The notes: generated by a model from the letters alone, not told the origin. DNA of 5,595 nucleotides from JAWPMV01 sp038527215 (GCA_038527215.1 JBCBGC010000218.1:1-5595); one strand, 5' to 3'; shown: positions 1 to 5,595, numbered from the stretch's first letter. Numbers and translations are program-made.

Positions 1-184
1 CTGTGCGGCCTCAAACAGGCTAACTTTCTGGAGAATTCTTTCCAGGGAGGCAGGGCAGTTGGTGGTGTTTGGCTTGTATCATGAGCATCAGAAAAAAGGC
101 ATACAGGGGACCCATTACCAGCGCTTTGAGCCTGCCTCCCTGGAAAGAATTCTCCAGAAAGTTAGCCTGTTTGAGGCCGCACAG
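1..184. repeat. Perfect 54-bp inverted repeat (arms 1-54 and 131-184)
   Basis: Bases 1-54 are the exact reverse complement of bases 131-184; I checked all 54 pairs (paired coordinates sum to 185). Identity stops at 55/130. The spacer is 76 bp. The right arm lies in the middle of a well-formed coding frame, so the right arm is the native copy and the left arm the inverted duplicate. The left arm may continue beyond the window. There are no terminal inverted repeat or target-duplication features of a known element. A fold-back chimera at a contig end is the simplest reading; a real inverted duplication is the alternative. Confidence 0.95.
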
Positions 185-745
185 TATGAGGACTTTCTGG
201 TATCGGCCAACGGCAAAACCACCAAAGCCGATCTTCGCCTCCGCAAAAAGCTACAATCAGGAAAGCAAGGCTATATCTCTCCTTTTCATGCCATGGGACG
301 CCTGCATATGCATGCAAATCAAAGCCTGACCTTTAGCATGGAGTCTACGGATGTTTCGGCTGCACAGACCCGCAAGGGCAATGTCTATCGGTATGGGGAC
401 ATGGTATTTTTGAACATCTCTGGGGAAGGGAACATAAATTGGATCAAGAATATCCAGAAAAAGCAGGAGTACAAATCCCCCTTCCCCTTGGGCCATGGCG
501 AGTTGTTCAAGGAGGACCAATTGTTCTTTTTCTTCAACGATTTGGAAACGGATGTACTCAGAGGAGGACGGATCAATGTGGACGGCGAATTCCGCTTAGC
601 ACCCCTGGCCAAAATGACCCGCAGTGGATCCTTGGGAGGCTTTATGCCTATCCCCGGAGGAACGGTCAAATTGCAGGATGATTCCTATTTATGCGCCGCC
701 ATCAAAACCTTGAAGCAGCGCTGGATCCGCATGAGGATTGAGTAG
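59..745 (+). CDS. C-terminal part of a Bacteroidota W-x-K-x-I-x-K-x-Q family protein (partial)
   Basis: The frame is open to the left edge of the window, and position 59 is only the first start-like codon (TTG), so no genuine start is present. I read it as the 3' part of a longer gene. About 228 residues are visible. Counting from 59, residues 109-136 carry a Y-x-x-G-D-M-V-F-L-N-I core followed by NWIKNIQKKQ. Then come an aromatic-rich strand (LFFFFND, 155-161), a V-D-G-E-F strand and a C-terminal KTLKQRWIRMRIE segment. From memory, this order matches a family of Bacteroidota hypothetical proteins in which a 'W-x-K-x-I-P-K-x-Q' motif precedes an 'LYFLFND' strand; they are thought to be exported and beta-rich. 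No function is known to me. The N-terminal half, including any signal peptide, is missing. Bases 1-54 upstream are an inverted copy of part of this same gene and probably do not encode it, so the true reading begins near 55. The family assignment is from motif memory and is moderately sure; the reading frame itself is very sure. Confidence 0.75.
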   Translation: MVVFGLYHEHQKKGIQGTHYQRFEPASLERILQKVSLFEAAQYEDFLVSANGKTTKADLRLRKKLQSGKQGYISPFHAMGRLHMHANQSLTFSMESTDVSAAQTRKGNVYRYGDMVFLNISGEGNINWIKNIQKKQEYKSPFPLGHGELFKEDQLFFFFNDLETDVLRGGRINVDGEFRLAPLAKMTRSGSLGGFMPIPGGTVKLQDDSYLCAAIKTLKQRWIRMRIE

Positions 746-774
746 GGGAGGAGTAATAGATTTATTTCGGGAAA

Positions 775-816
775 AGATGGATAGGTGAGCGCTTTTTTGA
801 GGCCACCTTGCCATCT
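775..816 (+). terminator. Interrupted hairpin after the 745 stop, possible weak terminator
   Basis: AGATGG (775-780) pairs with CCATCT (811-816) and GGTG (784-787) pairs with CACC (804-807). They are separated by a symmetric 3x3 internal loop (ATA against TTG), with a 16-nt apical loop. It lies 30 bp after the upstream stop codon. The downstream sequence is only CCTTTTG, so there is no proper T tract. It overlaps the candidate promoter for the next gene, so it could equally be chance or a regulatory dyad. Confidence 0.3.
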
Positions 817-837
817 CCTTTTGCTGCCTTATCTTTA
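808..837 (+). promoter_or_regulatory. Candidate Bacteroidota-type promoter for the 889-1224 gene
   Basis: TTG at 808-810 is followed after 19 nt by TATCTTTA (830-837). The latter matches 7 of 8 positions of the Bacteroidota -7 element TAnnTTTG, and the spacing is right for a -33 TTG. Transcription would start near 844, leaving a leader of about 45 nt before the ATG at 889. This supports the ATG at 889 over the TTG at 808 as the start of the next gene. It is a motif match only. Confidence 0.35.
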
Positions 838-888
838 CTTTTATGGTGGACAGTTGATGATGAGAAAGAATTTGTCTACGATGGATTA

Positions 889-1224
889 ATGAAAACACCC
901 ATTCAACAAATCATCTTCCATGCCTCGCCTGAAGAAGGTTCTTTCCTTAACATGCTCCGACCTTATCGAGGTTTAAAGGAAGAAATTTTCCTGGACCTTA
1001 GGACCGCCCTCCAGCAAATGGAACCAGAGTTTAAAGCAGCAAAAAAGGCGGACAAAGATCTCATGTCTGCTATATGGACCCTTTGCTTTAGTGCTAAGTA
1101 TTGGGGAACAGAACCAGATAGCATGCTCGTCCGAAACGAGCTTATCACCGATGCAGACCGCCAAACCCTTCGCACCTGGATCAATGAGCTTAGCCTGATG
1201 ATGGCGACCTTTTTACAGGGATAA
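889..1224 (+). CDS. Hypothetical 111-residue protein, probably soluble and helical
   Basis: I do not recognise a named family. The frame opens further upstream (TTG at 808), but those 27 extra codons would overlap a candidate promoter, and the ATG at 889 gives a natural N-terminus (MKTPIQQIIF). The 111 residues have no signal peptide and no membrane segment. They look mostly helical: a basic/acidic stretch at 28-58 (LKEEIFLDLRTALQQMEPEF, then a lysine-rich linker), a hydrophobic helix with aromatic residues at 59-72 (SAIWTLCFSAKYWG), and a last helix at 90-110. One cysteine lies at 66. The reading frame is credible because it has coherent amphipathic segments and ends 4 nt before a strong hairpin. 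It stands alone as a single-gene unit: there are gaps on both sides, and the next operon has its own promoter. A small cytoplasmic protein of unknown role is all that can be said. Confidence 0.72.
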   Translation: MKTPIQQIIFHASPEEGSFLNMLRPYRGLKEEIFLDLRTALQQMEPEFKAAKKADKDLMSAIWTLCFSAKYWGTEPDSMLVRNELITDADRQTLRTWINELSLMMATFLQG

Positions 1225-1228
1225 AACT

Positions 1229-1260
1229 GCGTTTTCTATGTGATTGCCCATAGAAAACGC
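1229..1260 (+). terminator. Strong 12-bp hairpin just after the stop, likely terminator
   Basis: GCGTTTTCTATG (1229-1240) is perfectly complementary to CATAGAAAACGC (1249-1260), with an 8-nt loop. It begins 4 nt after the TAA stop of the upstream gene. No T tract follows the 3' arm (TGCTCAG), so it is not a textbook intrinsic terminator. It may act as a 3' end stabiliser, or as a terminator with an atypical tail. Confidence 0.55.
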
Positions 1261-1309
1261 TGCTCAGCCTCCCCAGTATAGGCTCTCCCCACTCCTCTTC
1301 CGCCAAAAT

Positions 1310-1321
1310 TGCGAAGTCGCA
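1310..1321. promoter_or_regulatory. Short dyad TGCGA-AG-TCGCA upstream of the PadR promoter
   Basis: A 5-bp perfect inverted repeat with a 2-nt centre lies about 40 bp upstream of the -7 element and 80 bp upstream of the PadR start. Such dyads can be protein-binding sites, but at this size chance is quite possible. There is no second copy in the window that I can see. Confidence 0.2.
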
Positions 1322-1326
1322 GATTA

Positions 1327-1391
1327 GTTCTACAAGTAATGATGAAATCAGAAATTCTTTCCTATATTTGTTTTACAAGTAATGAAGAAAT
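1327..1391 (+). repeat. Direct repeat bracketing the PadR promoter (candidate operator)
   Basis: TACAAGTAATGATGAAAT at 1331-1348 recurs as TACAAGTAATGAAGAAAT at 1374-1391, 17 of 18 identical. With four more bases on the left, 1327-1348 and 1370-1391 agree at 20 of 22. The offset is 43 bp, close to four helical turns. The first copy covers where the -33 element should be, and the second covers the presumed transcription start and reaches into the start codon. Each copy contains TAC-AA-GTA, a short dyad. This is how a repressor operator pair would be placed, and PadR proteins commonly repress their own operon. The repeat is seen; the operator role is inference. Confidence 0.5.
1363..1370 (+). 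promoter_or_regulatory. Perfect Bacteroidota -7 element of the PadR-permease operon
   Basis: TATATTTG is an exact match to TAnnTTTG. A transcription start near 1376 would give a leader of about 14 nt before the ATG at 1390. The -33 position (about 1339-1343) has only AATG, a poor match to TTG, which suits a regulated promoter. The box lies inside the longest open frame (from 1309), which argues that translation starts at 1390 and not upstream. Confidence 0.55.
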
Positions 1392-1704
1392 GATTGCACT
1401 CGGTTATCTCGAAGAAACAATTTTGCTGCTCGTCATGGTGATGGACGAAGAAGCCTATGGCTACTCCGTCAGTGAAGCTTACAATACCCACCTGGGCAAA
1501 CCTATCTCCATCAGTGCGGTGCATACCGTGCTGTCGCGGCTAGAAAAAAAAGGCTTGATTGCCAGCAACATGGGCGGGGCTACGGCCACCCGAGGGGGCA
1601 GGCGTAAGCGCATCTTTACCGCTACGGCAGAGGGTAGGGGAGTGATCGCCGAAATCAGAGCCTCCCGCCAAAAATTGTGGAACCTCCTGCCTTCCCGCTC
1701 ATGA
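1390..1704 (+). CDS. PadR-family winged-helix transcriptional regulator
   Basis: This is a 104-residue DNA-binding repressor of the PadR type. Residues 3-30 (ALGYLEETILLLVMVMDEEA, then YGYSVSEAY) form the first helices of the family, normally written L-x-x-x-I-L-x-x-L-x-x-x-x-x-Y-G-Y-x-I. Residues 38-56 (PISISAVHTVLSRLEKKGLI) are the recognition helix region, and residues 57-80 (ending RGGRRKRIFTATAEG) are the wing with its usual R-R-K-x-[YF]-x-x-T-x-x-G motif. The short C-terminal helix is typical of the small PadR subfamily found beside permeases. I chose the ATG at 1390 because MIALGYLEE is the normal family N-terminus and a perfect -7 element lies at 1363-1370. Its stop overlaps the next start (ATGA, 1701-1704), so the two are translationally coupled. 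It probably represses its own operon, perhaps through the 43-bp-spaced direct repeat. The ligand is unknown. Confidence 0.93.
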   Translation: MIALGYLEETILLLVMVMDEEAYGYSVSEAYNTHLGKPISISAVHTVLSRLEKKGLIASNMGGATATRGGRRKRIFTATAEGRGVIAEIRASRQKLWNLLPSRS

Positions 1705-4370
1705 ATCTACCCGATTCTCATCCTCCCCGCTGGCTGGACCGCTTCCTGGAGTGGTTTTGCGATGAAGACTTGCTGGAAGAAATCCAGGGAGATCTGCACG
1801 AAGCCTACCATGATCGCGCCCAACACTTCGGTCGCGCCCGGGCCAACCGCCTTTTTGCGGCCGATGTCTTCCGTTTTTTCAAACCCTATGCCTTTGAGAA
1901 GTACTCTCGCGCTAAACAATTCCTCCCTATGTTTGACAATTACTTTAAAGTCGCCCTTCGTAACATCCTGCACCGCAAGGCTTTTACCGCCATTAACCTC
2001 ATCGGCTTGACCTTTGGGGTATCTGCCGTCCTCCTGATCGGCCTATTTGTGAAATACGAGTTGACCTATGACATGGCCGTGCCAGACCATGACCGCATTC
2101 ACCGGGTGATGAACCATTACCGAGATCAGGTCTATACGCCCATGTATTTCCAGGACTATTATCAGTCTGGTCGGGACGCTCAACTGCGCTTGATCAATCA
2201 TCTTACCCGCTACGAAGAGGTGGAAACGGCTTGTCACTTTGTGCCCTCCGAGTCCGCTATCGGGGGCCGGGACCAGTATTACGTTGAATTTGACGGCAAG
2301 CAAGTGGTAGCCAAAAATGTGCTCTACACCAATACTGGCCTGGCGTTTCAGGCAGTCTTTCCCCAGCGATTTTTGTTGGGTACGCCGGAAGGAGCTTTTG
2401 CCGGCTTTGACAAAATCATCCTGACCGAAAGTGCCGCCAAAGACTGGTTCGGCAGCCGTTGGCGGAACCAGGATATTCTGGGCAAAACCGTGACCATCCG
2501 GGAGGAAATGCTGGAGATCACCGGAGTCATCGCTGACGTGCCTGACAACGTCCATTATACCTTTGATTGGATTGTGCACCAGCAATTGATTCCCAGTTGG
2601 GGGGCCTACACCTATCTTAAATTGAGACCCGAAGCTGAGATCGAGCCCGTGATCGCCCGCCTCAACCAGGAAGTGGATTTGGTTTACCCAGGCTATTCCG
2701 AGGATGTGCTGCGCAAGGAATTGCTCTCGGTGGCCTTGACCGACATTCATTTTACCGGAGATACCTTGTATGAACTGAAACCGATCGCCAACAAAGCCTA
2801 CCTCTCCATTTTCGGCATTGTGGGCTGGGTCTTGCTATTGATCGTCTGGACCAACTACACCAACCTGTCCATCGCCATGTATGCGGACCGGCAAAAGGAG
2901 TTAGGCATGCGCAAAGTCTTAGGGGCTCTACCTTCCGATATTTCCTTTCAACTGCTGGTGGAAGCGGTGCTCCTGGCCCTGATTTGCTTTCCTTTTTGCT
3001 GGGGCATTGTCTACCTGTATACCCCATATTTTGGTGAGTTGATGGGCATTGAATTAAGCGGAAGCCAGGGCCTCACCCTGGGGGCTTCCCTGGTTTTATT
3101 TGGCATATTATTCCTCACCGGTTTGTTCAGTGGCTTGTATCCCGCCATCACCTATGGAAGACGCTCCATGTTGCACCTATTTGGAGAAGGCCGGAAAAAA
3201 ATCCTGGCCATTTCCCGCCATCTCAATTTCCGCAATGCCCTGGTGGTGGTGCAGTTTACCATGGTTATCGGCTTGCTGAGTATCACCAGCTTCATTTATC
3301 TGCAAATGGAGTATATCCAGACCAAAGACCTGGGCTTTCAGAAGGAAGGCGTGGTGTATTTTGGCGTTGATGGAGGGGAAAAATATGCCCGCTTAAAAGC
3401 TGTGCTGGCAGGCTTTCCTGAGGTGCAAGCCATCGGAGCCAATGGCGTACCTGGGTCGGATATGTATAACCAGATGACCTACAAAATGAAGGACACAGAT
3501 GTCACCCTTTCGGATGGCACCCAACTCTATGTAGAGCGTGGCACCTTTGAGGCCCTGGGCATTGCTTGTGAGCCTTGCCGGCAAATGGATGAAGGCAAAG
3601 CCCAGATGTTTCTCATCAATCGCACCGCAGCCGAAAAGCTCGCCAAAATCAAGGGCGTGGAACCTGAAGCCCTGATTGGGGAAACCCTGATTTCGGAGCC
3701 GGAATGGGAAAACGAGGAATTTGGCTATGGCATCCCTGAGACCATTGATGGCATCATCGACGACTTCAAGTACTTTAGCCTCAAATACCCCAACCAAACC
3801 CTGCTGATCAATGCCTACGCAGAAACTGAATGGGCCGAGACTATGATCCTGCGCTTGCAAACGGACAACTGGCCGGAGACCATGGAAAAAGTCAAAAGCG
3901 CCTATAAAAGCGTGGAAACGGTCAGGCCCTTTGATGTAACCTTCCTGGAAGCCCGCCTTGATCAACTCTATCAAACCGAGCGCCGCTCCGGTATCCTCAT
4001 GGCGGTGTTGAGCGTGATTGCCATTATCCTCGCCTTGATGGGCCTGGCTGGAATCGTTTCCTATGTGGCTTTTAGTCGCCAAAAAGAAATCAGCATCCGC
4101 AAGATCCTGGGCGCTTCCGTCAGCCATATTATGATGAGCTTCCAACGAGAATTTCTGTTGCTCTTGGGCATCGCCGCTCTGATCGCCACGCCCTTATCTA
4201 TGAGCCTTTTTTCTTGGTGGCTGGAGAGTTTTGCCTACCATATCGAACCCAATCCTCTGATCGTCGGTTTGGCAGGCTTGGTGGCCGCCTTGCCGGTGAT
4301 TGGCTTGATTCTGATCTGGGTGCGGAGAGTAGCGAATAAGGAACCTGTGGAGGTGTTGAGGAGTGAGTAG
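1701..4370 (+). CDS. FtsX/MacB-type ABC transporter permease with N-terminal permease prefix domain
   Basis: This is an inner-membrane permease of 889 residues. Residues 8-70 (PPRWLDRFLEWFCDEDLLEE onward, with GDLHEAY and FFKPYAFEK) form a cytoplasmic domain that I recognise as the Bacteroidota 'permease prefix domain 2', of unknown role. A transmembrane helix at about 97-118 leads into a periplasmic MacB-like domain (119-363). Three helices follow at about 367-393, 417-440 and 459-484. The layout then repeats: a helix at 513-534, a second periplasmic domain (535-760), and helices at 764-790, 815-838 and 852-874. The cytoplasmic coupling motifs RQKELGMRKVLGA (397-409) and RQKEISIRKILGA (793-805) mark the two FtsX domains, and the ending EPVEVLRSE is typical. 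This family couples ATP hydrolysis to work on periplasmic or envelope substrates; here the substrate is unknown. No ATPase gene is nearby. The frame opens at GTG 1677, but the ATG at 1701 overlaps the PadR stop and is preferred. A CEPC pair (623-626) lies in the second periplasmic domain. Confidence 0.93.
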   Translation: MNLPDSHPPRWLDRFLEWFCDEDLLEEIQGDLHEAYHDRAQHFGRARANRLFAADVFRFFKPYAFEKYSRAKQFLPMFDNYFKVALRNILHRKAFTAINLIGLTFGVSAVLLIGLFVKYELTYDMAVPDHDRIHRVMNHYRDQVYTPMYFQDYYQSGRDAQLRLINHLTRYEEVETACHFVPSESAIGGRDQYYVEFDGKQVVAKNVLYTNTGLAFQAVFPQRFLLGTPEGAFAGFDKIILTESAAKDWFGSRWRNQDILGKTVTIREEMLEITGVIADVPDNVHYTFDWIVHQQLIPSWGAYTYLKLRPEAEIEPVIARLNQEVDLVYPGYSEDVLRKELLSVALTDIHFTGDTLYELKPIANKAYLSIFGIVGWVLLLIVWTNYTNLSIAMYADRQKELGMRKVLGALPSDISFQLLVEAVLLALICFPFCWGIVYLYTPYFGELMGIELSGSQGLTLGASLVLFGILFLTGLFSGLYPAITYGRRSMLHLFGEGRKKILAISRHLNFRNALVVVQFTMVIGLLSITSFIYLQMEYIQTKDLGFQKEGVVYFGVDGGEKYARLKAVLAGFPEVQAIGANGVPGSDMYNQMTYKMKDTDVTLSDGTQLYVERGTFEALGIACEPCRQMDEGKAQMFLINRTAAEKLAKIKGVEPEALIGETLISEPEWENEEFGYGIPETIDGIIDDFKYFSLKYPNQTLLINAYAETEWAETMILRLQTDNWPETMEKVKSAYKSVETVRPFDVTFLEARLDQLYQTERRSGILMAVLSVIAIILALMGLAGIVSYVAFSRQKEISIRKILGASVSHIMMSFQREFLLLLGIAALIATPLSMSLFSWWLESFAYHIEPNPLIVGLAGLVAALPVIGLILIWVRRVANKEPVEVLRSE

Positions 4371-4420
4371 GGAAAAGGAGCTAACCTGGATAGATGTTTC
4401 TATTTTTTATAAAAACTCTT

Positions 4421-4693
4421 TCATTGATTAATTGGCTTTCTTTTTTTCAAAGAAAAAATCATAAATCCATGATCCAGTGAAAATAAATGAACATACTTTT
4501 GTTGATCTACCTCCATTTCGATCAAGCCTGGAATCTTTTGGCTATCAAAAACCCTGATTGGGGAAGCAGTATGTATAGAAGACTCCAGGTAGATTTCCGC
4601 ATCATAAAAATCTATTCCAGGAGCATGTTCCTGAAGAAATTCTCGGATTAAGTGCGGCTCCTTCAAGTTTGGAATTAGCTCAATTAAATTCAT
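4421..4693 (-). CDS. Small hypothetical protein (90 residues), convergent with the permease
   Basis: I do not recognise this family. From the ATG at 4693 the product is 90 residues, acidic in the middle and basic at the end (KKRKPINQ). It has no signal peptide or membrane helix. It starts with an amphipathic helix (LIELIPNLKEPHLIREFLQE), followed by what look like alternating beta strands (IDFYDAEIYL, IRVFDSQ, LIEMEVDQQKYVHLF, HGFMIFSLKK). A TTG at 4729 would add 12 residues, but the ATG is the better start. The stop lies 50 bp from the end of the permease gene on the opposite strand. Codon use is AT-rich, unlike the permease. Size, fold pattern and neighbourhood (DUF4240, transposase remnant) resemble small accessory or immunity-type proteins, but nothing in the sequence proves that. 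Confidence 0.6.
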   Translation of the reverse strand: MNLIELIPNLKEPHLIREFLQEHAPGIDFYDAEIYLESSIHTASPIRVFDSQKIPGLIEMEVDQQKYVHLFSLDHGFMIFSLKKRKPINQ

Positions 4694-4897
4694 GAGGAGA
4701 TGTGGTTGGCTATCAAAATTTTTCCCCAAAGTAACTGACTATCTTAAGCGGGGGCTTAAAATAAAAACGAAGAAGTAATTTGTTTGCTAATTTTCTACGC
4801 CCCTAACCATTCAACAAATGAAAATAAATTGAATATCAGAAGAAATGAGTAAGTTAATCTTAAATATTTCCTGACTACTATACCAACAAATAGCCGA
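4694..4897. other. AT-rich intergenic stretch between two minus-strand genes
   Basis: These 204 bases hold no frame I would call. A short hairpin TTAAGC-gggg-GCTTAA sits at 4744-4759, with no T tract on either strand. A weak ATTCAA/TTGAAT inverted repeat is at 4809-4834. On the minus strand, TTACTTTG (4727-4734) is a 7-of-8 match to TAnnTTTG, but no -33 TTG lies at the right distance. A promoter for the 4421-4693 gene is expected here; I cannot place it. Confidence 0.5.
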
Positions 4898-5479
4898 TTA
4901 CTTCCCTTTTATCAACTTCCATATTTTTGGAAAAAGTAGCCTCCATTCCCTTTTGCTAATTTCTTCGTATTCACGCTGCCTCAAATAGTTTGGTTCAAAA
5001 AGATCTGCGACATAACTAGGAATGATGTAATCACTCTCCTCATCTTCCTGGGGTTCTAAACCTAGAGAAACCATATACGCTCTATCCGGTACGTTTTGTA
5101 ACTCATCTCCGTCAAGTACAGAAATATCCGTTTTGATTAAAGCGTCATATAGGATGTCTGGATTATGGAGAAAGATTTTATAGTAGTCTCTACCTTGTAA
5201 GATGACCCAGGTAGCTAATTCCAAAAAATCATCCATGGTTGGGTCAAAACGGATTAGTTCAAGTGCTGCAGAAGTTTTAGCATTTAGTAGATCACTGATT
5301 AATTCTCTCATGGTAAATTCAAACATCACAATTTTGTGAGGTTTATGTTCACTCAATTTCCGGACTAAATCCTCAATCTGCGAATGGATGTTGTTTGTCT
5401 CCTTTGCAGATTTGGCAATAACTTCCCAAAAATCTTCTTCTTGCTTTATGTTTCGAATTAATTTGGCCATGTGAAGCAT
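4898..5479 (-). CDS. DUF4240 domain-containing protein
   Basis: This 193-residue soluble protein matches the DUF4240 pattern. The order is: an N-terminal F-W-x-x-I (FWEVI, 17-21); a helical pair with a charged linker (31-60); a core helix reading DDFLELATWVILQGRDYYKI (83-102), corresponding to the family's F-x-x-F-x-x-W-L-I-x-x-G-[KR]-x-x-Y; and then NPDIL (106-110). The C-terminal 50 residues (acidic linker, then SREWRLLFPKIW-like basic helix) lie beyond the domain. The family's function is unknown to me; it is found scattered in bacteria, often in accessory DNA. The ATG at 5479 is chosen because AGGGA lies 10 nt upstream; the ATG at 5470 is a close alternative. Codon use is AT-rich compared with the permease. 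A transposase fragment lies directly upstream on the same strand, so the native promoter may have been replaced or truncated. Confidence 0.82.
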   Translation of the reverse strand: MLHMAKLIRNIKQEEDFWEVIAKSAKETNNIHSQIEDLVRKLSEHKPHKIVMFEFTMRELISDLLNAKTSAALELIRFDPTMDDFLELATWVILQGRDYYKIFLHNPDILYDALIKTDISVLDGDELQNVPDRAYMVSLGLEPQEDEESDYIIPSYVADLFEPNYLRQREYEEISKREWRLLFPKIWKLIKGK

Positions 5480-5508
5480 AGTAATAATGTCCCTAAATTA
5501 CTCATTGA

Positions 5509-5595
5509 ATAATTCGTTTTTTTGACTACTCTACCATCCTCCCGAACTTTGTAGTGGATGGCATCTAAAAAGACAAAGGGATACACCGATTCCAA
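5509..5595 (-). pseudogene. IS256-family transposase fragment (truncated at its 3' side)
   Basis: Reading the minus strand from the right edge gives LESVYPFVFLDAIHYKVRED followed by GRVVKKTNY. This is the stretch around the first catalytic Asp of IS256/mutator-type transposases (usual form: P-L-x-x-x-Y-P-[IV]-V-F-L-D-A-I-H-x-K-V-R-x-x-G-x-V). The normal continuation (V-L-G-I-x-x-x-G) is absent. After about 5509 the same frame reads SMSNLGTLLLCF and stops at 5458-5460 inside the DUF4240 gene. The C-terminal half, with the second Asp and the Glu, is therefore missing and the protein cannot be active from this copy. The 5' part lies beyond the window. No terminal inverted repeat is visible at the break, so this is a deletion junction and not an element end. 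Confidence 0.85.

Noticed and set aside
1..184. Inverted repeat as terminal repeats of an insertion sequence or as an invertible-promoter switch
   Set aside because: Only 76 bp lie between the arms, there is no promoter or recombinase, and the right arm is ordinary coding sequence.
1309..1389. Upstream extension of the PadR frame (27 extra codons)
   Set aside because: It would place the perfect -7 promoter element inside the coding region, and the added residues do not resemble PadR N-termini.
2043..2750. 235-codon open frame on the minus strand
   Set aside because: It lies wholly inside the permease gene, has low-complexity, family-free content, and the plus-strand frame has clear FtsX/MacB motifs.
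3393..4145. 250-codon open frame on the minus strand, rich in His, Gly and Phe
   Set aside because: A shadow of the permease reading frame; no domain or start context supports it.
4398..4455. A/T-rich tracts and a TTTCTTT/AAAGAAA dyad between and inside the convergent gene ends, as a possible bidirectional terminator
   Set aside because: The stem is only A-T and T-A with one G-C pair, and part lies within the 3' coding end of the minus-strand gene; too weak to call.
4744..4759. TTAAGC-gggg-GCTTAA hairpin as terminator of the DUF4240 gene
   Set aside because: Only 6 bp, more than 130 bp beyond the stop, and no T tract follows on the minus strand.

Overview
The window looks like a piece of a Bacteroidota chromosome, most likely from the Saprospiraceae or a related lineage. 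Three things point that way. One gene belongs to a secreted or repeat-type protein family with a W-x-K-x-I-x-K-x-Q core that I know from Bacteroidota. There is a PadR regulator coupled to an FtsX/MacB-type permease carrying the Bacteroidota-style N-terminal prefix domain. Upstream of the regulator lies a perfect match to the Bacteroidota -7 promoter element TAnnTTTG. Ribosome-binding sites are weak throughout, which also fits this phylum. The taxonomic reading is inference; there is no rRNA or marker gene.

Layout, left to right. Bases 1-54 are an exact inverted copy of bases 131-184, a 54-bp arm lying inside a coding region. This suggests a fold-back junction, either an assembly or amplification artefact or a real inversion. 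From about 55 to 745 (+) runs the C-terminal part of the W-x-K-x-I-x-K-x-Q family protein. A 111-residue orphan protein follows at 889-1224 (+) and ends in a strong 12-bp hairpin. Next comes a two-gene operon: a 104-residue PadR regulator (1390-1704) and an 889-residue permease (1701-4370), whose start and stop codons overlap as ATGA. An 18-bp direct repeat (17/18 identical, 43 bp apart) brackets the regulator's promoter and start codon and is a candidate autoregulatory operator.

After 4370 the character changes. The DNA is visibly AT-richer and the genes lie on the minus strand: a small unrecognised protein (4421-4693) and a DUF4240-type protein (4898-5479). At the right edge (about 5509-5595, minus strand) is a fragment of an IS256-family transposase that includes its first catalytic Asp region. 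It loses similarity just upstream of the DUF4240 gene. This end looks like an accessory segment altered by insertion-sequence activity.

How the genes may work together: the PadR protein probably represses its own operon, and so controls the permease. The permease has no ATPase partner in the window, so an ATP-binding subunit must come from elsewhere if it is an active ABC system. No CRISPR array, tRNA, rRNA or complete mobile element is visible. I found no convincing case for a wholly new system. The most testable leads are the direct-repeat operator and the inverted-repeat junction.
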